Source: Deltaproteobacteria bacterium (lineage in GTDB: Bacteria; Desulfobacterota; Desulfarculia; Desulfarculales; Desulfarculaceae). From it: a stretch of DNA of 64,000 nt. The stretch spans positions 1 through 64,000 of the forward strand of contig JAHLLK010000008.1 of NCBI GenBank assembly GCA_020444165.1. The letters are read 5' to 3'. The notes under the pieces were generated by a model, which saw nothing but the letters and a program-made list of their open reading frames with translations, was not told the DNA's origin and did no database searches. The position numbers were made by a program, and so were the translations under genes. This document shows, one piece after another, positions 54,052-62,503 of the stretch. Numbering within the stretch: the stretch's first letter is position 1; every line of letters begins with the position of its first letter.

Positions 54052-54405
54052 CTAGTCCTTCATACCGTCTGAGACGGTCTGGAAGGGGGGCCTCCCTTTC
54101 ATGTTGCGGCCTGGGTGGGGTCGCTTCGTTTTGTAGGCGACCGGATAATCACCCGATCTCCTCCCGCTCTCGTACCTCAACTTTCGCCCCATGATACGGA
54201 AATGCTCATTCCGCAGCCTGATGACGCACCCCGGTTCTGCGGCGCACTGGGCCCTCGGCCCCATGGATCTGGCAGTCGCTCCCGGTCTCGTGGAATTGCT
54301 GGCGCGAAAATCGCAAAGCCTGCCGTAACCGCTGATATTGTTCATCTTCGCGGCCAGTTCTGGCCGGCTCCGTTTCCTTCGTGCTACTTTCCCCTCGGTG
54401 GTCAT
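54052..54405 (-). CDS. Possible small basic protein, doubtful
   Basis: A 117-residue open frame rich in Arg, Lys and Gly with no recognised family. In its favour, GGAGG lies about ten bases before the ATG at 54405. Against it, the sequence has no hydrophobic core pattern and competes with an overlapping frame. The 53959-54528 stretch otherwise holds no gene. It may instead be a remnant of foreign DNA next to the AT-rich gene. Confidence 0.3.
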   Translation of the reverse strand: MTTEGKVARRKRSRPELAAKMNNISGYGRLCDFRASNSTRPGATARSMGPRAQCAAEPGCVIRLRNEHFRIMGRKLRYESGRRSGDYPVAYKTKRPHPGRNMKGRPPFQTVSDGMKD

Positions 54406-54528
54406 GCCTCATACCTCCAAGGTTGTTAAGCACTTCAATAACAATTCTTCTTTTCCGGCAGGTGACGGCATGGCTATCCCTACATTTGGCTCAAGGTGTT
54501 TACCATCACAGCGAACAAGGAGTTAGCC

Positions 54529-55428
54529 ATGCCCCAGGTAACGGCCAATGGAATCGAAATCGCCTATGACACCTTTGGCGACAGCGCCTCGCCGGCCATG
54601 CTGTTGATCGCCGGCAATGGCGCGCAGTTGCTCTTTTGGGAGCCGGAGTTCTGCGAGGCCTTGGTCCAGGCCGGTCTCTATGTGATTCGCTTTGACAACC
54701 GGGACGTGGGCCTGTCCACCAAATTCGAGGCGGCGGGCGTCCCGGACATCATGGCCACCATCCAAGCCGCCATGGCCGGGCAGCCGGTGGAGGCGCCCTA
54801 CTCCCTGGGGGACATGGCCGACGACGCGGCGGGCCTGCTGGATGCCCTGGGTATCGGCCGGGCCCACATCTGCGGCGCTTCCATGGGCGGCATGATCGCC
54901 CAGGCGGTGGCTTATGGGCACCCCGCGCGGGTCCTGAGCCTGACCTCCATCATGTCCACCACCGGCAACCCCGGGCTGCCCATGGGGAGCCAGGAAGCCA
55001 TCGCCGCGGTGGTGGCCCCGGCGCCGGACGAGCGCGAGGCCTACATCGCCCACCAGTTGGCGGTGTGGCGGAAGATTTGGAGCCCGGGTTTTCCCTTTGA
55101 GGAAGCCCGGGCGCGGCGCTTTTTGGAGCGGAGTTTTGACCGCTCCCATTACCCCCAGGGCATGGCCCGCCAAAACGTGGCGGTCATTGCGGCGGGCGAC
55201 CGGAGAGCCTCGCTGGTCACCATCCAGGCGCCCACCCTGGTGATCCACGGCTCGGCCGACCCGCTGATGAACGTGGCCTCCGGCCGGGACACCGCCCAGG
55301 TCATCCCGGGGGCGGGGTTCCTGCTCATCGAGGGCATGGGCCACGACCTGCCCACGGGGGTATGGCCGCGGGTGGTGGGGGCCATGGCGGATCTGGTGCA
55401 GAAGAGTCAGGTCAGAAGCCGGTCTTGA
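54529..55428 (+). CDS. Alpha/beta hydrolase
   Basis: A 299-residue alpha/beta-hydrolase-fold esterase-like protein. The catalytic triad is visible: Ser in CGASMGG, Asp in IHGSADPL and His in GMGHDLP. It resembles esterases of the aclacinomycin methylesterase/peroxidase-like group (RFDNRDVGLSTKFEA). ATG 54529 has CAAGGAG upstream. GC content is again normal. The natural substrate is unknown. Confidence 0.9.
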   Translation: MPQVTANGIEIAYDTFGDSASPAMLLIAGNGAQLLFWEPEFCEALVQAGLYVIRFDNRDVGLSTKFEAAGVPDIMATIQAAMAGQPVEAPYSLGDMADDAAGLLDALGIGRAHICGASMGGMIAQAVAYGHPARVLSLTSIMSTTGNPGLPMGSQEAIAAVVAPAPDEREAYIAHQLAVWRKIWSPGFPFEEARARRFLERSFDRSHYPQGMARQNVAVIAAGDRRASLVTIQAPTLVIHGSADPLMNVASGRDTAQVIPGAGFLLIEGMGHDLPTGVWPRVVGAMADLVQKSQVRSRS

Positions 55429-56025
55429 CGGTGCGGCAAGCTCCTGCGAAGAGCCTTGCTGTTTCGGAGGCCGCAAGGAGGGAAAAACGAACGCGATTCA
55501 GTGGGTCTTTGGGAGGCTCCAGGGGTTGACGGCGATCGAAAAGCACCTGGTTGCCCTCGAAAATGCAGGGTCAGGTGGGCCGGGCCTGGGCCTGGCATCA
55601 GGTAAAAGCGGCAAGGGAGGCCCGAGATTTATGACTACTACTCCGGCCAGTCCGGGGGTTTATTTGCAAATGGTGGCTCCGCCAAGGGAACGGCCTTCCC
55701 GCGCCGCACCGGCCTTTTTGCCGGCAGCTAAATAAGCCCGCTGGGAACCGGCCGTCGCCGCCCGCCGGAGCATAATAAGCCCGCGGGCCCCGGAAAATCA
55801 TTTCCCTGCCCAGTGTTTTAACCGCGCCCCGCAGGGAGTCCTCCCGGCTGGTCAGGGAGACGCAGTAGGTCATCCACCTTTTGTTTGGAATCCTGGTCCC
55901 GGGGCCGGACGCACCGCGGGCCGGGGCGTCATACCTGACCCCCGGCCCGCGCATCGACCAAGCTATGGTTAGGGTGTAACCCCCCGGTTACTCGCTGCAG
56001 GCTCGCAATTCCCCCACCCGCCGGC
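55429..56025. other. Gene-free stretch with an 11-bp hairpin
   Basis: No convincing gene is present. GCGGGCCGGGG (55916-55926) pairs perfectly with 55940-55950 and may terminate the leftward gene that ends at 56026. A short direct repeat around AATAAGCCCGC occurs at about 55731 and 55774; its meaning is unknown. Confidence 0.55.
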
Positions 56026-56376
56026 CTAGGCCGGCACCAGCCGCCAGGCCTTGGAGCGGCCCCGGGGCTTCTCCAGGACAAACTTCTCGCCCTGCTGGGC
56101 GCCCGTCAGCTCCTGGAAGTCGGTGATGGTCAGCCGCCCCGTGGGGCTGATCTCATAGACGGTAGGCGCGCTATCGGCCTTGCCGCCGCCGCTGGATTGC
56201 TTGATTTTACCGGCCTCCACCATGGCCGTTTTGAATTGCTGGGCAAATTCTACGGCGGTCATGTCCTTTCCCCCCTGCGCCAAGTCGGAGCGGATATCCT
56301 GCTCCGTGACGCCTTGCTCCACCATTTGCAGAAGTTTCTTGCGGTCGTTTTCGTTCCATTTGGAATTGCGCGCCAT
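56026..56376 (-). CDS. Small basic hypothetical protein
   Basis: A 116-residue protein, family not recognised. It is rich in Lys, Gln and Glu. The first half (about 1-60) reads as helices (WNENDRKKLLQMVEQGVTEQDI) reminiscent of a homeodomain/Myb-like or ribosome-associated fold. The second half is beta-like (TGRLTITDFQELTG). ATG 56376 has GGGAG seven bases upstream; the frame upstream is not supported. It stands alone and could be a DNA-binding protein. Confidence 0.7.
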   Translation of the reverse strand: MARNSKWNENDRKKLLQMVEQGVTEQDIRSDLAQGGKDMTAVEFAQQFKTAMVEAGKIKQSSGGGKADSAPTVYEISPTGRLTITDFQELTGAQQGEKFVLEKPRGRSKAWRLVPA

Positions 56377-56624
56377 TTTTCTCTCCCGAAAAACGAGAAC
56401 CGGTATCTTGCTTCCTAAAAAGATTATAGAGGCGGGCAAACGTTATGCAAAGCGTAAAGTTCAGAGGCTTGCCACTTTGGGTCTGATTATGGAAAAAATC
56501 TTAGACTTACCTAACGGGGGACGCGCCAACCGGGTAAAGCTGCCGCAGTTGTGGTGTGGCGGGGTGGGATTGCCAGGGTCCATAATGCTCGGAGACCAGG
56601 AAAAAACAGCGGAAAAGCAATTGG

Positions 56625-56879
56625 AGGCCGATGCATGGCAAATACAAATATATTTTAGTTAAAACAGTGGCATATGACATGTTTTGGCGGTTAGTTGTGC
56701 GCCATCTGCCTCAAGCGGGCCACGCATCCACCCCAAGCCAGTTCCACTTGCTTGGGGACCCCGGGGATGGCCCGCCAAATCACGAACCTAAAAGGATGGT
56801 GATTTGCGCTGGTTGGCAAAACCACGCTTTTGCCAACCAGCTTAAGATGCAGGGTGCAGGACGCGCCGTGCATCACCCT
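56625..56879. mobile_element. Hairpin element C, intact copy
   Basis: A 255-bp element flanked by a perfect 7-bp target duplication, CAATTGG (56618-56624 and 56880-56886). Inverted ends AGGCCGATGCATGG and the complement of AGGGTGATGCACGG. Inside: a nested hairpin 56715-56775 (GCGGGCCA/TGGCCCGC outside, CCCCAAGC/GCTTGGGG inside), AAATCAC/GTGATTT (56777-56805), and a 14-bp perfect stem 56808-56841 around CCACGC. No protein is encoded. The remaining DNA of 56377-57157 shows no gene. Confidence 0.88.
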
Positions 56880-57081
56880 CAATTGGGGCCTGGCAAGGCA
56901 GGCGAAGATCGCTCTAAATAACTCCTGAATATAACGGATCAAATGCCCGGGCGACCCCTCCACCGCCAGGGCCGGGGACCGGGCCGGGCAGGCAGGGCGG
57001 GCGGTTTTCGCGCCGGCGGGGCAGGGTAGCGGCGCTTTCCCCCGCGTGGGGGGGCCTCGTCCAGGCGGAGACCGGGCCGCC

Positions 57082-57119
57082 AAAAAGCGGGGGCAGGGAG
57101 GAAACCTCCCCGCCCCCGC
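57082..57119 (-). terminator. Terminator of the thiolase operon
   Basis: Read leftwards: GCGGGGGC (57119-57112) and its complement (57094-57087) enclose a further GGAGG/CCTCC stem, followed by TTTTT (57086-57082). It sits 38 bases after the thiolase stop. Confidence 0.85.
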
Positions 57120-57157
57120 GGCGAATTACAAAAAGGTTGGCGCGCTGGGCCGCCGGG

Positions 57158-58351
57158 TCAGTTGACCTTCAGCACCAGGGCCGCCGCGGTGTCGCCGGCC
57201 GCGCAGCCCGCGAACAGGCCGTAGCCGCCGCCCTTGAGCACCAGTTCCTCGATCATCTCCACCACGCAGCGCGCGCCTGTGGGGCCCTGGGGATGGCCGA
57301 AGATCAGGGAAGAGCCGTAGTTGTTGAAGATCTCCGGGGGGATGTTCATGAGCCGGCCCATGACCACGTCGTTGACCGAGAAGGGGTTGTGGGTCTTCAC
57401 CGCGGCCAGGTCGCTCACCTTGAGCCCCGCCTGGGCCAGGGCCATCTCGGCGGCCGGGGTGACCGCGGCGGCCATGTGGGCCTTCTTGGCCCGGGCGTAG
57501 CCATAGGACAGAAGCTGGATGGTCACGCCCTTGTCCTGGCTCAGTTCGGCGGCCTTTTCCTTGGTGGTCACGATGAGGCCGGCGTTGCCGTCGGCCGGGT
57601 GGGTCTGGGCGCCAAAGGAGATGCAGCCGCCGGGGAGGGCCGGCTTCAGCTTGGCCAGGCCCTCGGCCGTGGTGGGCATGATGCCCTCGTCGGTCTCCAC
57701 CATCACGCTCTTTTTCTTGGAGAGCGGCACCTCCACCGGGATCATGTAGCCCTTCTGGAAGGCGCGGTCATCGGCGGTGGACATGAGGTACTGCTCATAA
57801 CGCCGGAGCGCCATGGCGTCGGACTCTTCCTTGGACACCCCGCCGCAGTCGGCGGCCACGTTTTCGGCCGTCTGGATCATGGCCACGCCGCCGTAGGGAT
57901 CGCGGTTGAAGTTGTCCATCATCCAGTTTTCGCTGATCACCTCGGCGCCGGGGCCCAGGGGGTTGGGCCAGACGGTGTGGGGGCCGTTGGAGCAGCGGTC
58001 GGTGGTGGCCACCAAGACCGACTGGTAGCAGCCGGTCTCCAGGTTGGCCGCCGCGGTGTAGATGCAGGTGGTGCTGGTGGCGCAGGCCTGGCTCAGGGTG
58101 GGGCCGCTGATGCGGTCATTGCCCAGGAGGGCCGAGAACCAGGGGTTGCCGTAGAACCAGGCCGGCTGGCCGATGGTCATGCCGAACACGCAGCCGTCAA
58201 GGATGTCGGGGCCGTAACCCCGGAGTTCGAAGAACTTCTTGGCCGTGGAGGCGGCCAGCTGGATGGCGTGCTGGTTCTGGAAGGAACCCTGCCAACGGCA
58301 GAAGGGGGAGGACCAGTAGGCCTTATGGGGAATAAAGGCTTTGCTGAACAT
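57158..58351 (-). CDS. Thiolase-family acetyl-CoA acyltransferase
   Basis: A 397-residue enzyme of the thiolase/lipid-transfer family, which cleaves 3-oxoacyl-CoA with CoA. Active-site residues are present: Cys90 in SQACATS, His in KTHNPFSVND (about 320), GHPQGPTGAR and the second Cys in AGCAAGDTAA (about 386). It ends the four-gene leftward operon, 62 bp after the acyl-CoA ligase, so it may perform the final cleavage of the acid activated upstream. Confidence 0.92.
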   Translation of the reverse strand: MFSKAFIPHKAYWSSPFCRWQGSFQNQHAIQLAASTAKKFFELRGYGPDILDGCVFGMTIGQPAWFYGNPWFSALLGNDRISGPTLSQACATSTTCIYTAAANLETGCYQSVLVATTDRCSNGPHTVWPNPLGPGAEVISENWMMDNFNRDPYGGVAMIQTAENVAADCGGVSKEESDAMALRRYEQYLMSTADDRAFQKGYMIPVEVPLSKKKSVMVETDEGIMPTTAEGLAKLKPALPGGCISFGAQTHPADGNAGLIVTTKEKAAELSQDKGVTIQLLSYGYARAKKAHMAAAVTPAAEMALAQAGLKVSDLAAVKTHNPFSVNDVVMGRLMNIPPEIFNNYGSSLIFGHPQGPTGARCVVEMIEELVLKGGGYGLFAGCAAGDTAAALVLKVN

Positions 58352-58413
58352 GAAAGCGGCTCCTAGTTAACAGTTTTGGGAAGCAGGGATTGCGGGGGGG
58401 AGACCCCGCCCGC

Positions 58414-60003
58414 TCAGTTTTTATTGTCGGCCCAGTGGCCGAAACGTTCCCGCAGCTTGCGATGCAGGATCTTGCCCGTGCCGGTGCGCGGCATCTCCTC
58501 CTCGGCGATGAACAGGATGTCCTTGGGACGCTTGAAACCGGCGATCTTGCTCTTGGTGAACTCGGTAATCTCCTTGGCCAGCTCGGGGGAGGCCTGGAAA
58601 TCCTTGTGCAGGATCACCACGGCCACCACCCGCTCGCCCCATTTCTCGTCGGGCACCCCGATGACCGCCACGTCCTTCACCGCGGTGTGGCCGCCCACGC
58701 AATCCTCCACCTCGGAGGGGTAGACGTTCTCGCCGCCGGTGATGATCATGTTCTTCTTGCGGTCCACCAGGTAGTAGTAGCCCTCCTCATCCTTGTAGGC
58801 CATGTCCCCGGCGCTGAAGTGCTCGCCCACAAAGGCCTGCTTGGTGAGTTCCGGCTGCTTCCAGTACTCGCTGAACACCATGGGGGTGCGCGAATACAGC
58901 TCGCCCACCTCGCCCACCGGCACCTCCACCCCGTCGGGGTCCAGGAGCTTGATGAGGTCGGTGCCGATGATCTCGCGGCCGATGGAGCCCAGCTTGTCGA
59001 ACTGCTCGCTGGGCTGCAGCAGGGTCACCAGGCCGGCCTCGGTGGAGCCGTAGGCCTCGTAGAGCTGCGAGTTCTTGAAATGGTCCATGATGGCCAGCTT
59101 GGTGTCGCGGCGGGCGGGAGCCGAGCTGATCATCAGCTTTTTCACGCAGTCCACGTTGTGCTTGGCCTTCACCTCTTCGGGCAGGGACAGCATCATGATG
59201 TAGTGGGTGGGCACCAGGGAGGTGAAGGTGACCCGCATCTCGCTCAGGGTCTTCAGCATGTGCTCCGGGTCAAAGGAGGTGGAGTTGTACACCAGGGCCG
59301 CGCCGCGCACATAGGTGAACACAAAGGAATAGTACACACTGTTGATGTGGCACATGGGCATGACGCTGAGCCCGCGGTCGGCGGCGGAGAATTCCAGGGC
59401 CGAGATGTTGGTCAGGTACTGGGCGATCAGGGACTCGTGGGTCCGCACTACGCCCTTGGGCCGGCCGGTGGTGCCGGAGGTGTACATGATGATCCAGGTG
59501 TCCGCGTGGTCCACCACCGTGCTGGGCTCGCCGGGGTCCCCGGCGGCGAAGAGGTCTTCCAGGTGGGTGTAGCCCGTGGGCGCCGGGCCGGCCTCGCGGC
59601 CGAAGAAGTAGTAGCGGTCCGCCGGGATGGTGGTCAGGTCGGGCTTGGTCTCGTCCACGTCTTTCACGAACGGCGCTTCGCAGATGAAGGCGGCGCATTC
59701 GGCGTCATTGACGATGTAGGTGTACTCCACCGGGGTCAGGCGGAACATGATGGGCACGGCCACGAAGCCGCCCTTGGCGCAGGCGCCGTAGATCTCCATC
59801 CACTCCAGGCAGTTGAAAGCCAGGATCGCGATGCGGTCGCCTTTTTTGAGGCCCTGCGCGGCCAAGGCGTTGGCCAGGCGGTTGCACCTTTCGTTCCACT
59901 CGCGGAAAGTAAGCCGGCGGTAAAGGTCTCCGGTGCCTTCCTTGTCCGGGAACATGGTGGCGTTCACTCTCAGGACGTCTCCCACGTGCAGCCAGCGACT
60001 CAT
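58414..60003 (-). CDS. Acyl-CoA synthetase (AMP-forming)
   Basis: A 529-residue ligase of the ANL superfamily that forms acyl-CoA with ATP. It has the P-loop-like YTSGTTGRPKG (about 173-183), YGSTEAG, the hinge YYLVDRKKNMI and the C-terminal catalytic Lys in GTGKILHRKL. It resembles medium/long-chain or aromatic-acid ligases (FadD/CaiC-like). The substrate is not readable, but its operon partners suggest a 2-hydroxy or aromatic acid. Confidence 0.92.
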   Translation of the reverse strand: MSRWLHVGDVLRVNATMFPDKEGTGDLYRRLTFREWNERCNRLANALAAQGLKKGDRIAILAFNCLEWMEIYGACAKGGFVAVPIMFRLTPVEYTYIVNDAECAAFICEAPFVKDVDETKPDLTTIPADRYYFFGREAGPAPTGYTHLEDLFAAGDPGEPSTVVDHADTWIIMYTSGTTGRPKGVVRTHESLIAQYLTNISALEFSAADRGLSVMPMCHINSVYYSFVFTYVRGAALVYNSTSFDPEHMLKTLSEMRVTFTSLVPTHYIMMLSLPEEVKAKHNVDCVKKLMISSAPARRDTKLAIMDHFKNSQLYEAYGSTEAGLVTLLQPSEQFDKLGSIGREIIGTDLIKLLDPDGVEVPVGEVGELYSRTPMVFSEYWKQPELTKQAFVGEHFSAGDMAYKDEEGYYYLVDRKKNMIITGGENVYPSEVEDCVGGHTAVKDVAVIGVPDEKWGERVVAVVILHKDFQASPELAKEITEFTKSKIAGFKRPKDILFIAEEEMPRTGTGKILHRKLRERFGHWADNKN

Positions 60004-60127
60004 CGATGTTCCTCCCTGTTAGTAGCCAATGCGCGGCGGTAAAACCGCCGGGTTCGGCCGGCCGGGAGCCCTTGGCTCCCGGCCGCAAAAGTTTTCGGGC
60101 CTCACTCCCGGGCGCCCGGCGGAGTCC

Positions 60128-60919
60128 TTAGTCCGCGGGCGCTGTCCCGGCGTTCACACTCCGCCGGGCCAGGAGCGCCGCGCCCCAGGCTCCGGTGAGC
60201 TGGGGGTGCGGCGGGGTCAAAACCGGCCGGCCCAACTGGGCGGCCAGCATCTCGGCCAGATAGGGACTGTGCTCCACCACCCCGCCGGTCATCACCACTT
60301 CCCCGGCCAGGGGGTCCATTTCGCGGATGCGCTTGAGCACCGAGCCGAAAAGCCCCCGCACCAGGTTGCCCACCGGCACGCCGTGGCGGATCTTGGCCAG
60401 CACCTCGGTGGCGGTGAACACGGTGCAGAAAGAGCCCAGGCTGACTTCCTCGGCGGCCTCCCGGGCCAGACGGTCGAAGCTGGTCAGCTCCAGGTCCAAG
60501 CGGAGCGCCATCTCCTCCAGAAAGGCCCCGGTGCCGGCGGCGCATTTGCGGTTCATCTGGAACGACACCCGGTTGCCCCGCTCATCCAGGCGGATGACCT
60601 TGTTGTCCTGACCGCCGATGTCCACCACGGTGATGGCCCGGGGGAAATGAAAATAGGCCCCCGCCGCGTGGCAGGCGATCTCGGTGGGGGTGGCGTCGGC
60701 AAACTCCACGTTGCCCCGGCCGTAGCCGCAGGCGAACACGGCCCGCACCTCTTCCCGCGCCAGGCCGGCCCGGGTCAGGGCCTCGGCCAAGCCTTTCCGG
60801 GCGCTGGCCGCGAAATCCACGCCCGAGCGGCGCACGCTGTGGCCCAGGAGTTTTCCCGCCTGGTTCACCAGGGCCACCTTGGCCGCGCTGGCCCCGATGT
60901 CCACGCCGCCAAAATACAT
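60128..60919 (-). CDS. ATP-dependent activator of 2-hydroxyacyl-CoA dehydratase/benzoyl-CoA reductase type
   Basis: A 263-residue BadF/BcrA-type ASKHA ATPase. The dimer binds one [4Fe-4S] cluster between two Cys pairs: Cys126 (NRKCAAGTGAF) and Cys165 (GSFCTVFTATEV), with the same spacing as the known activator HgdC. GVDIGASAAKVALV and DIGGQDNKVI bind nucleotide. It drives one-electron transfer into its partner with ATP hydrolysis. Its ATG overlaps the dehydratase stop by one base (TGATG). The 124-bp gap to the ligase gene has no promoter I can see. Confidence 0.93.
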   Translation of the reverse strand: MYFGGVDIGASAAKVALVNQAGKLLGHSVRRSGVDFAASARKGLAEALTRAGLAREEVRAVFACGYGRGNVEFADATPTEIACHAAGAYFHFPRAITVVDIGGQDNKVIRLDERGNRVSFQMNRKCAAGTGAFLEEMALRLDLELTSFDRLAREAAEEVSLGSFCTVFTATEVLAKIRHGVPVGNLVRGLFGSVLKRIREMDPLAGEVVMTGGVVEHSPYLAEMLAAQLGRPVLTPPHPQLTGAWGAALLARRSVNAGTAPAD

Positions 60920-62157
60920 CAGGCGGCGCGCTCCAAAAGCTGCTCCACAAAGGCCTCCAGGTTGGTCTTGGCCTGCTCGTCGGAGAAACAGCGGAGGTCG
61001 TTCAGATCACCGTGCAGGATCAACGACGGCGCCCCCAGCCGACCCGTGAGGCGGCCGGGCATGCCGTAGCGGTTGTTGGAGTTGTTGGGGCAGGTCTTGG
61101 CGTCGTGGAACACCAGGCCGTCGATCCGGTACTCCTCCACGTGCCGGGCGATGTACTCCTCCTTGAAGGGCTCGTCGCGCACGATAAAGAGCTCCAGATA
61201 GGCCCGGGCCATGGAGCGGAAGGGATCGTCCGCGTCAAAGGCGTCGAAGATCCAGGAGTTGCAGTAGGTGGAGGCCACCACCGCCGCGCCCAGGCCGGTC
61301 AGCACCTGGGCCAGCATGCGGAGCCGTCCCCACACCGGCATGCCGTCCCAGTAGAGCCGCACCTTTTCGCCCGGCACCGCCTGCACCTGGGCTTGGCTCC
61401 GCTCGGCCAACTCGGCCAACAGGAGGTCGTAGTAGGCCACCGCTTCGGGCCGCCCCCGCAGCACCACGGCCGGGGCCATGTGGATGGTGTGGTCGAAGAA
61501 GGTCAGGGGCGCCGGCACCTGGCGGGCGGCCTCCAGCACCTTGCGCCAGCGCACGGTGCAGTCCTTGGACAGGCCCACCGTCTCCCGCAGGCGGTCGATG
61601 TCGAGCTTCTGGCCGCCGACTTTTTCCAGGGTGGGCACCAATTCCTTGAACTGGGCGGCCACGTCGTCCACCATGTAATCCTTGACCTCGCCCACCCCCC
61701 GGTGGGTCTTCACCCCGATCACCGGCGCCTGCCAATGGCGGCCGTAGAACTCGAACCAGTCCTGCACGTCGCGGCATTGGTTGGTGTTGTAAACCAGAAT
61801 GTCGGGCTTGGGCACACTCTCTATGCCGTAAGCTTTGGTCAGGGGGGTGACGCCCTCCAGGAAGGCCCCGATATCGCTGGTAAGGTAGGAGCAGATGTCC
61901 GGGCTGTAGCCCGCCGCGTTGGCCGCGGGGATCACCTCGGTGGCCAGGCGGGTGGCCCCCAAGAGCGCCCCGTGATTCTCGGGGAAGTACACCTCATAGC
62001 CCAGGGCCAACAAGAGCTCGGCCGGTCCCACACTGGTGCACCAGGCCACCTTGGCGCTGCCTTCCCGGCTGGCCCGATCCAGGCTCAGGAAGTGCTCGGC
62101 CATGAGTTCCTTCATTTTGGTGGTGGCGGCGATGGGTGGCGGCGAAACGGCGGGCAT
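60919..62157 (-). CDS. 2-hydroxyacyl-CoA dehydratase family protein (subunit D-like)
   Basis: A 412-residue iron-sulfur protein of the HgdB/BcrB/double-cubane family. It has seven Cys: 40, 89, 128, 200, 299, 356 and 390, with CTSVGPAELLLALGYEVYF near the N-terminus, AKTCPNNSNNRYG and DLNDLRCFS near the C-terminus. Classical dehydratases need two subunits, but only one is present with its activator. That arrangement also occurs in double-cubane cluster proteins. It may instead pair with a subunit encoded elsewhere. ATG 62157 has GGAGGG 11 bases upstream. It is the first gene of the operon. Confidence 0.88.
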   Translation of the reverse strand: MPAVSPPPIAATTKMKELMAEHFLSLDRASREGSAKVAWCTSVGPAELLLALGYEVYFPENHGALLGATRLATEVIPAANAAGYSPDICSYLTSDIGAFLEGVTPLTKAYGIESVPKPDILVYNTNQCRDVQDWFEFYGRHWQAPVIGVKTHRGVGEVKDYMVDDVAAQFKELVPTLEKVGGQKLDIDRLRETVGLSKDCTVRWRKVLEAARQVPAPLTFFDHTIHMAPAVVLRGRPEAVAYYDLLLAELAERSQAQVQAVPGEKVRLYWDGMPVWGRLRMLAQVLTGLGAAVVASTYCNSWIFDAFDADDPFRSMARAYLELFIVRDEPFKEEYIARHVEEYRIDGLVFHDAKTCPNNSNNRYGMPGRLTGRLGAPSLILHGDLNDLRCFSDEQAKTNLEAFVEQLLERAA

Positions 62158-62235
62158 TATATTTTTTTCCCTCCGCAATAGCCTCCGGGGCGGGCCACGC
62201 GGCGCTAAAAAACTGGTGGACAAAATGATTACAAC

Positions 62236-62289
62236 TTAGCTACAATCTAGCTAATTCGCACTATAGACGGGGAAAAAAGACCTTGTCAA
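62236..62289 (-). promoter_or_regulatory. Promoter and overlapping operator of the dehydratase operon
   Basis: On the minus strand TTGACA (62289-62284), 18-bp spacer, TATAGT (62265-62260). The near-perfect 19-bp palindrome TTAGCTACAATCTAGCTAA (62236-62254) covers the predicted start of transcription, as expected for a repressor site. The leader to ATG 62157 is about 95 bases. The region 62158-62503 has no other gene; a promoter for the divergent HdrA-like gene is not obvious. Confidence 0.75.
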
Positions 62290-62503
62290 GCGCAAAACAG
62301 GTCCCGGAGAGGGTGGCGGTGAAAGCAGTTGCCGGCGAGGTTCTCCGGCGGCTCGCGGCCCCACCCCGCGGGCAAGTTTACGAAATTGTAGCAGTCCGGC
62401 CGCCCTCCCGCTGCCGGCGCTTCGCGCCCGGCCTGGGGGCCGCGGATCACCCAACGTGCCGGAGCGTGCCACGCGGCTTCGGCGGCGGGCGAGTCACAAA
62501 GGC

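Noticed and set aside
55500..55800. Possible riboswitch around the AATAAGCCCGC repeats
   Set aside because: No known riboswitch consensus could be recognised and no gene follows in a suitable position.
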